In this document: piece after piece, positions 31,711 to 37,411 of the stretch
How positions within the stretch are numbered: the stretch's first letter is position 1
Layout of the letters: every line of letters starts with the position of its first letter
Source of the DNA: an uncultured Lachnospiraceae bacterium
Lineage (GTDB): Bacteria; Bacillota; Clostridia; Lachnospirales; Lachnospiraceae
Direction: 5' to 3'
Assembly: GCA_910585895.1 (NCBI GenBank)
Contig: CAJUHY010000023.1
Location: 1 to 37,411, forward strand
Length of the DNA stretch: 37,411 nucleotides
Made by a program: the position numbers and the translations under genes
Notes under the pieces: model-generated
Seen by the model: only the letters and a program-made list of their open reading frames with translations
Database searches by the model: none
Told to the model about the DNA's origin: nothing

Positions 31711-33307
31711 TTTGGAAATCTACAATGGGGAGAGTTGTAAGGGAGAGGGGCATGGACCGAGGAATGGTATGCGCGAGAATGCACCTTATTTTTTGGGGAT
31801 AGCGCTCATTTACAGTATCTGTTTTGCCACTGCCTTTTACCGGAATTATATTGGCCTCACATTTCCCATGATTACGGCGGCTACGTTGCTTGTCTGCTGG
31901 CTATTCCTCAAAAAAAACGAGATCCCCTGGAAGAAGTCTAACTGGCTGTATATAGTGACTTGTCTGCTTTTGGGAATCAGTACGGTACTTACGGCTAATG
32001 TATTTGTAATCTTTTTCAATACGGTGGGAATTTTGCTGATGATAACCGTGTTTATGGTGCGTCAGATGTACGATGATAAAGAATGGAATTTTGGGCAGTA
32101 TTTGTTAAACCTGCTGTTTCTGTATCTGAATATGATACCCGAACTGGCAGCGCCCTTTATCCATTGGATGAATTATAGGAAAAAGTACAAAAAAGAGGGA
32201 AAGAAAAGGCAGGAAGTAAAGTATGTCCTGTTGGGCATTTTAATTGGGCTGCCGATGCTTCTTGTCATAGTGGAGCTTTTGAGCAGTGCAGACCAGATAT
32301 TTTCTCAGGTAATTGGCAAAGCGAGCCACAGACTGTTTGGCCAGGTTATATTTTCTCCAAATGTGTTTCTGGTGATGTTGCTGATGATATTAGGATTTTT
32401 CGGCATTTACAGCTTCCTTTCGGCATTGTCGCTGAACAATATGCCGCAACATAAGAATGGAGGGACAAAGAAAAATCCCTTGACGGCAATTACGTTTATA
32501 TCCATGGTAACTGTTATTTATGTAATCTTTTGCGGGATACAGGTATTGTTTTTGTTTACTGGAGGTATGCTGCTGCCGGAAGCCTATACTTATGCAGAGT
32601 ATGCACATCAGGGATTTTTTCAGTTGTTGTTTATCTGCCTGTTCAACTTAATTCTGGTGGGGGTCAGTATGGCGGTGTTTGACGTGAACCGTGTTTTAAA
32701 GCTGCTTCTGCTTCTCTGTTCCGGCTGTACTTATATTATGCTGGCATCCAGTGCGTTTCGCATGATTTTGTACATCCGCACCTATCATCTGAGTTTCCTC
32801 AGGGTGCTGGTGCTGTGGTTCCTTGCCATGCTGGCGGTGCTGTTGGCTGGCGTGGCGCTTACAGTGGTAAAGCGGAAATTTAAACTGTTCCGTTATTGCG
32901 TGGCGGTTGTGGCAGTATTCTATCTGGTATTTTCTTTTGGGAGGGCAGATGTTCTGGTTGCAGAATACAATATTGCACAGATGGGAGAAGACATCAGCTT
33001 TGACGATTTGCAGTATTTGGCGGGGTTATCTGTCGATACCGTGCCAGCTTTAAGCCGTTACAGGTTTGAGCATCAGGGCTGCGGACAAGGGGCAAGGAAT
33101 TACGTTAAAAAATACGATTATTATACCTCTCCAGGAGACTGGTTTTATGGAAACAGAGAGGGCGGGGCGCAGGCTGGCTGCAGACGATGTCTGCTGAATA
33201 AGACTTTGCACCATGTTCTGGAGGATACGGAACATATGGGTGTACGAACGTTCCATTTGTCAAGGTATCTGGCAAGAAGAGCAGCAGTGGGATATTGGAA
33301 TCAATAA
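31697..33307 (+). CDS. Polytopic membrane protein, DUF4173/DUF4153-like
   Basis: This 536-residue protein has roughly ten to twelve predicted transmembrane helices (LLVIVELLSS, VFLVMLLMILGFFGIYSFL, VLVLWFLAMLAVLLAGVAL). The sequence YTYAEYAHQGFFQLLFICLFNL is the stretch conserved in DUF4173/DUF4153 proteins. A soluble C-terminal part of about 120 residues follows the last helix (ISFDDLQYLAGLSVDTVPAL). ATG at 31697 is chosen because AAGGAGG at 31681-31687 lies nine bases upstream; the ATG at 31688 directly abuts that site. It overlaps the XRE gene by 14 bases. Confidence 0.75.
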   Translation: MESGNLEIYNGESCKGEGHGPRNGMRENAPYFLGIALIYSICFATAFYRNYIGLTFPMITAATLLVCWLFLKKNEIPWKKSNWLYIVTCLLLGISTVLTANVFVIFFNTVGILLMITVFMVRQMYDDKEWNFGQYLLNLLFLYLNMIPELAAPFIHWMNYRKKYKKEGKKRQEVKYVLLGILIGLPMLLVIVELLSSADQIFSQVIGKASHRLFGQVIFSPNVFLVMLLMILGFFGIYSFLSALSLNNMPQHKNGGTKKNPLTAITFISMVTVIYVIFCGIQVLFLFTGGMLLPEAYTYAEYAHQGFFQLLFICLFNLILVGVSMAVFDVNRVLKLLLLLCSGCTYIMLASSAFRMILYIRTYHLSFLRVLVLWFLAMLAVLLAGVALTVVKRKFKLFRYCVAVVAVFYLVFSFGRADVLVAEYNIAQMGEDISFDDLQYLAGLSVDTVPALSRYRFEHQGCGQGARNYVKKYDYYTSPGDWFYGNREGGAQAGCRRCLLNKTLHHVLEDTEHMGVRTFHLSRYLARRAAVGYWNQ

Positions 33308-33315
33308 TCACTTTC

Positions 33316-33344
33316 TTGACATCAACGGTAAACCTTTATATAAT
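33316..33344 (+). promoter_or_regulatory. Consensus promoter for the GGDEF gene
   Basis: TTGACA (33316-33321) and TATAAT (33339-33344) are both perfect and are spaced by 17 bases. The promoter starts nine bases after the stop of the gene before. Transcription would begin near 33351, before the GTG at 33436. Confidence 0.85.
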
Positions 33345-33435
33345 AAACAACGGACTAATAGCACCTTACTTTCCGATGTTTCCAGTAAAGTATATGGGCT
33401 CAAAGAGACTGAGGCATAGAAAAGAGGGCGTAACC

Positions 33436-34557
33436 GTGAAGAATTACAATGTTTTGCATATTCTGGAGTTGTTTCATATATATAAAGGTATGGGTTATCA
33501 GGAGAAACACGATTTTTATCAGAAAAAGTGCGATTACTATCAGTTTTTCGTAAAGCTTATCCTTATTTTGTCCGGCTTTGCATCACTTAGTTACCTTGTA
33601 TCGGATTATCAGTTAAATGGGAACACTATTATGCCTACCTTGCTGCCCCGAACTTTTATATTGATTCCGCTGGCTTTTTATATCCTGCTGGAACCTAGGG
33701 CAAAAAGCTATAAGACAAAGACTTTCCTTAACTATCTGTTTCTCAATCTGATTGTTTTCGCCACCATTTGGTCGGTATACCACCTTGAGATTAAGACGCA
33801 TTTCAGTGAGGGAGCTACCATCATGAACTTTATTTTTCTGATTTGCTGTCTGAGTGCAAGGCCGTGTTTTGGGCTGATGGGTTATGGGGTCTTTTTTGCA
33901 GAGATTTTGATATCGCATCAGGTGAATCATTATGAAAACCTTGATGTGATTATATCCTTGAATGTGCCGTGTTTTGTGGGGATTATGTTTGTTCACTGTA
34001 TTCTTAACCTGGGTGAGTTTGAACGGTACCTGACTGCCCGCCAACTTCAGCTGGCATTGATTACAGACCCATTGACGACGGTTTATAACCGCCATAGGAT
34101 GAATCAGCTGATTGAGGATAACCGTATTATCAGCGATGAAGAACAGATTTCGCTGTTGCTGCTTGATATAGATTTTTTTAAGACAGTGAATGATACCTAT
34201 GGACATTATGCCGGGGACCAGGTACTGCACTTTTTAGGAATTACTTTGATGCAGGAGATTCCAGAGCACGGAACGGCTATCCGTTTTGGCGGCGAGGAAT
34301 TTGTGATTATTTTACCGGGGTATCCGGCAAAGGAGGCATACTTATGGGCAGAAGAATTGCGCAAGAAGATAGCCTCATCAAAGGAGAGCCCATTGGAGTT
34401 CCATATTTCTGCGGGCGTGGTACAATACAACGGCGATTTTGAAAAATCTCTACAAGCGGCGGACCATGCGCTTTACCACGCAAAAGAGAGCGGCAGGAAC
34501 TGCGTGTTTTGGGATAGTGATTTTCAGGCGCAGCCAAGAGATGGGCAGATAGGATAA
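33436..34557 (+). CDS. Diguanylate cyclase (membrane GGDEF protein)
   Basis: This 373-residue protein would make cyclic di-GMP from two GTP. About six N-terminal transmembrane helices (to about residue 195) are followed by a GGDEF domain at about 205-365. That domain contains DPLTTVYNRHRM, LLLDIDFFKTVNDTYGH with the metal-binding Asp, and the active-site GGEEF. No RxxD inhibitory site is present five residues before GGEEF, so product feedback may be lacking. GTG at 33436 is chosen because the longer frame from 33295 would start inside the promoter; the ribosome binding site GAGGG is weak. Confidence 0.9.
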   Translation: MKNYNVLHILELFHIYKGMGYQEKHDFYQKKCDYYQFFVKLILILSGFASLSYLVSDYQLNGNTIMPTLLPRTFILIPLAFYILLEPRAKSYKTKTFLNYLFLNLIVFATIWSVYHLEIKTHFSEGATIMNFIFLICCLSARPCFGLMGYGVFFAEILISHQVNHYENLDVIISLNVPCFVGIMFVHCILNLGEFERYLTARQLQLALITDPLTTVYNRHRMNQLIEDNRIISDEEQISLLLLDIDFFKTVNDTYGHYAGDQVLHFLGITLMQEIPEHGTAIRFGGEEFVIILPGYPAKEAYLWAEELRKKIASSKESPLEFHISAGVVQYNGDFEKSLQAADHALYHAKESGRNCVFWDSDFQAQPRDGQIG

Positions 34558-34601
34558 TGAATTAGGAAGTCATTTTTGTTATTACATAGAAGGAGGATGG
34601 T

Positions 34602-35447
34602 ATGATTCGTACCATAGCAACAGAGGAGATTACAAAAAATATATGTGAAATGTGCATAGAGGCAAATCACTATTTGTCCCCTGATATGGAGAAGGCCCTC
34701 AGGGGCGCAGCGGATACAGAAGCTGCTCCTTTAGGGAAGAAAATATTAGAGCAGCTGCAGGAGAATCTTGCTATTGCCGGTGAGGAAATGATTCCGGTTT
34801 GTCAGGATACTGGTATGGCGGTAGTTTTTGTGGAAATTGGGCAGGAAGTGCATCTGCAGGGAACTTTGTTGGAAGAGGCTGTCAATGAAGGCGTCCGTCA
34901 AGGTTATGTACAGGGATTTTTGCGTAAATCAGTGGTGGGTGACCCGATTCTTCGTAAGAATACCAAGGATAATACGCCGGCAGTTATCCACTATTCTATT
35001 GTGGCGGGAGACAAGGTCAGGCTTACGTTGGCTCCAAAGGGTTTTGGCAGTGAGAATATGAGCCGTATCTTTATGCTGAAACCGGCGGATGGGATAGAAG
35101 GCGTTAAACAGGCGATATTGACAGCGGTAAAGGATGCCGGACCCAATGCATGTCCGCCGATGGTTGTAGGCGTGGGAATTGGCGGCACCTTTGAAAAATG
35201 TGCATTGCTTGCCAAACAGGCGCTGGTCCGTCCGGTAGATGAGCGTTCGCAGATTCCGTATGTGTGTGAGTTGGAGAATGAGATGCTCGGTAAAATTAAC
35301 GGACTTGGCATTGGACCGGGAGGGCTGGGTGGAACTACCACGGCGCTTGCTGTCAACATCAATACTTATCCGACCCATATTGCGGGACTTCCTGTCGCCG
35401 TAAATATCTGTTGCCATGTAAACCGCCATGTTGTACGGGAAATCTGA
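34602..35447 (+). CDS. Class I fumarate hydratase (or tartrate dehydratase) alpha subunit
   Basis: This 281-residue subunit of an oxygen-sensitive iron-sulfur hydratase interconverts fumarate and malate. It holds the cluster Cys candidates in PVCQDTGMAVVF, NACPPMVVGVGIGGTFEKCA and NICCHVNRH. The length and the sequence GFGSENMSRIFMLKPADG match the alpha subunit of two-subunit class I fumarases of anaerobes. The beta subunit follows 18 bases after. L-tartrate dehydratase shares this architecture and cannot be excluded. GAAGGAGGATGGT precedes ATG. Confidence 0.92.
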   Translation: MIRTIATEEITKNICEMCIEANHYLSPDMEKALRGAADTEAAPLGKKILEQLQENLAIAGEEMIPVCQDTGMAVVFVEIGQEVHLQGTLLEEAVNEGVRQGYVQGFLRKSVVGDPILRKNTKDNTPAVIHYSIVAGDKVRLTLAPKGFGSENMSRIFMLKPADGIEGVKQAILTAVKDAGPNACPPMVVGVGIGGTFEKCALLAKQALVRPVDERSQIPYVCELENEMLGKINGLGIGPGGLGGTTTALAVNINTYPTHIAGLPVAVNICCHVNRHVVREI

Positions 35448-35465
35448 TGGGGAGGAGAGCGATTA

Positions 35466-36014
35466 ATGGATAAGCACATTAAAACACCGATTACCGCTGA
35501 GGTTACAGAGGACCTTCATGCGGGGGATTATGTATATATATCAGGGACATTGTATGTTGCAAGGGATGCAGCCCATAAACGATTTATGGAGGTTTTGGAT
35601 TGTGGGGACAGTCTGCCTTTCCCGATAGAGAATTCTGCTATTTACTACATGGGGCCTTCCCCGGCAAGGGAAGGAAAGCCTATCGGTTCGGCAGGACCTA
35701 CCACAGCAAGCCGCATGGATAAGTATGCGCCCAGACTCTTGGATTTAGGGCAGAAAGCTATGATTGGCAAAGGTAAACGGACGCAGGAAGTCATAGAAGC
35801 AATTGTACGCAATCGGGCAGTTTATTTTGCAGCAGTGGGCGGTGCAGGGGCGTTATTATCCAAATGCATCAAATCTTCGGAACTGGTCTGTTATGGTGAC
35901 CTGGGTGCGGAGGCAGTCTTGAAATTGGAGGTGCAGGATTTTCCGGTAATTGTAGTGATTGACAGCAAGGGAAATAACTTATATGAGACGGCTGCGGAAA
36001 AATATAAAAGATAA
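35466..36014 (+). CDS. Class I fumarate hydratase (or tartrate dehydratase) beta subunit
   Basis: This 182-residue partner of the alpha subunit carries the family features YYMGPSPAREGKPIGSAGPTTASRMD, QKAMIGKGKRTQEV and VGGAGALLSKCIKSSELVCYGDLGAEAV. It is followed by a terminator-like hairpin, so alpha and beta form a two-gene operon. AGGAGAGCGATT precedes ATG at 35466. Confidence 0.94.
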   Translation: MDKHIKTPITAEVTEDLHAGDYVYISGTLYVARDAAHKRFMEVLDCGDSLPFPIENSAIYYMGPSPAREGKPIGSAGPTTASRMDKYAPRLLDLGQKAMIGKGKRTQEVIEAIVRNRAVYFAAVGGAGALLSKCIKSSELVCYGDLGAEAVLKLEVQDFPVIVVIDSKGNNLYETAAEKYKR

Positions 36015-36022
36015 CATGAAAA

Positions 36023-36060
36023 TGCCGATGGAAACGCACACGCGTCCATCGGCAGCTTTA
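36023..36060 (+). terminator. Hairpin terminator between convergent genes
   Basis: TGCCGATGGA (36023-36032) pairs perfectly with TCCATCGGCA (36045-36054). A weak GCTTTA follows on the forward strand and ATTTTCATG on the reverse. It lies between the fumarase genes and the reverse-strand gene ending at 36070, and probably serves both. Confidence 0.75.
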
Positions 36061-36069
36061 TGCTAATAA

Positions 36070-36900
36070 TTATAAGGAAACATCGATTACCTCACCCTCC
36101 GGTGTGACAGGGGCTTCCATTGCCTGTACAGGCATCTGTACGCCGGAAATTTCCAGGGTAACAGCTGGTGTAGAGAAACTCTGCGTAGATAGTTCCTGAC
36201 GTTCCCTTTCTAATTTATTAATCATGGCTTTTAAATATTTCATGTCGGCTTCCATGATTTCCCTAAGTTCATCCGAACGATGCTTTTTCTTCAGACGTTC
36301 AAGGTCTTCCGGTTCTAAATCCTCCACTGTAGTCTCGCCCATGAACTCGTCTGCCAATTCTTCGAGATTCATGGTTTCCATTAATTGGTTCATCATCTCG
36401 TTCATGGCTTCCGTCATAAATTCATTCACGACATCCTGATACTCCTGCATCATCTGGTCTAATTCCAGTTCTTTTTGCTCTTGTTCCTTTTCCTCTTCAT
36501 CTGGCAAATCAGGAACACCATTGCCATCTTCTTCAATGGGAGTGCTGGGATTCTTTTTTGCCTCCTGTTCTTCTTCTAAGTGATGCATTTTCTTCTTAGC
36601 AATCCGCAGCATCTTCTTGGCATGGGTAATGGCATGGCGAAGTTCTGTTTCATCATAATCATCATTGTCAATGTTTCGCTGGAGCATCGCTACTTTTCCA
36701 CGTGCTTTTGTCGCTACCATTTTAGCAATATTTGGCGTTTTGGCCATCATTATCTGGTTGGAAATTGACTTGAAACTATACTGCAGACGCTTTTTCTTTC
36801 CTTTCTTAGGGGAAGAAACGCTGATGGTGGCGACTGTGTTGCCATTTAAGTCTTTGATATGTGTCATTTTTTTGTCGGAATTGCTTCCACCAATTTTCAT
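36070..36900 (-). CDS. Met/Glu-rich coiled-coil protein of unknown function
   Basis: This 276-residue protein is not recognised. It begins MKIGGSNSDKKMTHIKD and has a basic N-terminal half (SVSSPKKGKKKRLQYSFKSI, then KKMLRIAKKKMHHLEEEQEAKK). The next stretch is strongly acidic and Met rich (QMMQEYQDVVNEFMTEAMNE and LMETMNLEELADEFMGE), and a second coiled coil follows (ADMKYLKAMINKLERERQEL). No signal peptide or membrane helix is seen. ATG at 36900 is preferred because AAGGAGG at 36916-36910 is nine bases upstream; an ATG at 36909 directly abuts that site. An inverted repeat lies upstream at 36961-36980. Confidence 0.75.
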   Translation of the reverse strand: MKIGGSNSDKKMTHIKDLNGNTVATISVSSPKKGKKKRLQYSFKSISNQIMMAKTPNIAKMVATKARGKVAMLQRNIDNDDYDETELRHAITHAKKMLRIAKKKMHHLEEEQEAKKNPSTPIEEDGNGVPDLPDEEEKEQEQKELELDQMMQEYQDVVNEFMTEAMNEMMNQLMETMNLEELADEFMGETTVEDLEPEDLERLKKKHRSDELREIMEADMKYLKAMINKLERERQELSTQSFSTPAVTLEISGVQMPVQAMEAPVTPEGEVIDVSL

Positions 36901-36960
36901 AATGCTCATCCTCCTTGATGCAGGCGCTGTAATCATTGTAGGTTATATCCTGCCGCTTTG

Positions 36961-36980
36961 ACGGTAATTCCGTTTACCGT
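36961..36980. promoter_or_regulatory. Inverted repeat upstream of the coiled-coil gene
   Basis: ACGGTAA and TTACCGT (7-bp arms, 6-base spacer) lie about 60 bases upstream of the reverse-strand start. It may be an operator or part of a leader; no adjacent regulator gene is visible. Confidence 0.35.
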
Positions 36981-37101
36981 ATTGTAAGTGCTGGTAAAAT
37001 TATTGTTTACCTATTTTATTATATATCGGCCGTATAAGGCGTATTGTTTAGAGATGCTGTTAAGGTTGAAATTTTAAAAAATAAAAAAATGCAGAAAAGT
37101 A

Positions 37102-37130
37102 TTGACAAAGAAGTTTTTATTTAGTAATAT
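37102..37130 (+). promoter_or_regulatory. Promoter of tRNA-Ser
   Basis: TTGACA (37102-37107) and TAATAT (37125-37130) are separated by 17 bases. The start of transcription would be near 37137, about 40 bases before the tRNA. Confidence 0.8.
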
Positions 37131-37179
37131 TGTTTATGCGCTACAGCGCAGCGACAATTTTATAAGAAAATGTCAGTTC

Positions 37180-37267
37180 GGAGAAATACTCAAGAGGCCG
37201 AAGAGGTGCCCCTGCTAAGGGTATAGGTCGGGTAACCGGCGCGAGGGTTCGAATCCCTCTTTCTCCG
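37180..37267 (+). tRNA. tRNA-Ser (anticodon GCT)
   Basis: The acceptor arms GGAGAAA (37180-37186) and TTTCTCC (37260-37266) pair perfectly, with discriminator G at 37267. The anticodon loop CTGCTAA (37212-37218) holds GCT at 37214-37216 on a TGCCC/GGGTA stem. A long variable arm (class II) and the GGTTCGAATC T-arm are visible. It reads AGC and AGT codons. CCA is not encoded. Confidence 0.97.
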
Positions 37268-37310
37268 TTCCAGCTTTTCAAAATAAAATTGTTTTTTTAT
37301 GAAAAAGTGC

Positions 37311-37411
37311 TTGACAGGCAAGCGCAGTTGTGATAAGATATACAAGCTGTCGCAGAAAACGACAGCAAGCGACCTTGATAATTGAACAGTGGAATAACCT
37401 TGAAAGATTCA
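37311..37411 (+). promoter_or_regulatory. Promoter and leader of a probable rRNA operon
   Basis: TTGACA (37311-37316) and TAAGAT (37334-37339) are spaced by 17 bases, followed by a GCTGTCG/CGACAGC hairpin (37346-37366). A leader reading CCTTGATAATTGAACAGTGG follows, a sequence often seen just before 16S rRNA in Lachnospiraceae. The rRNA itself would start beyond the window. Confidence 0.65.

Noticed and set aside
37367..37411. 16S rRNA start
   Set aside because: The leader is present, but no 16S 5' sequence is seen before the window ends.

Overview
The window looks like a chromosomal segment of a strictly anaerobic gut-type Clostridia, most likely Lachnospiraceae. The grounds are strong AAGGAGG ribosome binding sites, mid-range GC, a two-subunit iron-sulfur fumarase, BspA-like leucine-rich surface proteins, YesM/YesN regulation, a ywlC-ywlE-upp-atp gene order of Firmicute type, and an rRNA-type leader at the right edge. 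This assignment is inference from gene content; no search was run.

Layout. Positions 1-3743 hold the 3' end of a YesM-type histidine kinase, a solute-binding lipoprotein and a YesN-type response regulator. Positions 3744-5834 carry small translationally coupled ORFs and a large serine recombinase. The recombinase ends about 65 bases before a CwlD-like amidase fragment (5835-6437) whose reading frame opens exactly at the conserved Asp-x-x-His-Gly-Gly motif. This looks like the right boundary of an integrative element that split the amidase gene. A promoter and a folded leader RNA, possibly a group II intron 5' scrap, precede ywlC (Sua5), followed by an atypical low-molecular-weight phosphatase-like protein, upp and a dCMP deaminase.

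The complete F-type ATP synthase operon follows (promoter at 9526-9554; atpZ, atpI, atpB, atpE, atpF, atpH, atpA, atpG, atpD, atpC; terminator at 17325-17377). The c subunit carries the full Na+-binding residue signature. Just before atpE lies an almost perfect 89-bp tandem duplication; each copy has its own ribosome binding site, a 23-codon mini-ORF and two hairpins. A multi-hairpin spacer lies between atpG and atpD. Opposite in direction is a 1566-residue secreted leucine-rich-repeat protein.

Positions 22750-30768 form a co-directional cluster: OmpR-type response regulator, histidine kinase, a lipoprotein, two ABC-2-like membrane proteins, an ABC ATPase, a membrane-anchored secreted protein and an orphan extracytoplasmic protein. 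It reads as a self-contained envelope-sensing and transport module and is the best candidate for an incompletely described system. Positions 30793-33307 hold a second small regulatory module (DUF2975-like membrane protein, XRE repressor, DUF4173/DUF4153-like membrane protein) behind a promoter whose -35 is overlapped by a 39-bp inverted repeat. A GGDEF protein with a consensus promoter, fumarase alpha and beta subunits, a reverse-strand Met/Glu-rich coiled-coil protein, tRNA-Ser(GCT) and the promoter and leader of a probable rRNA operon close the window.
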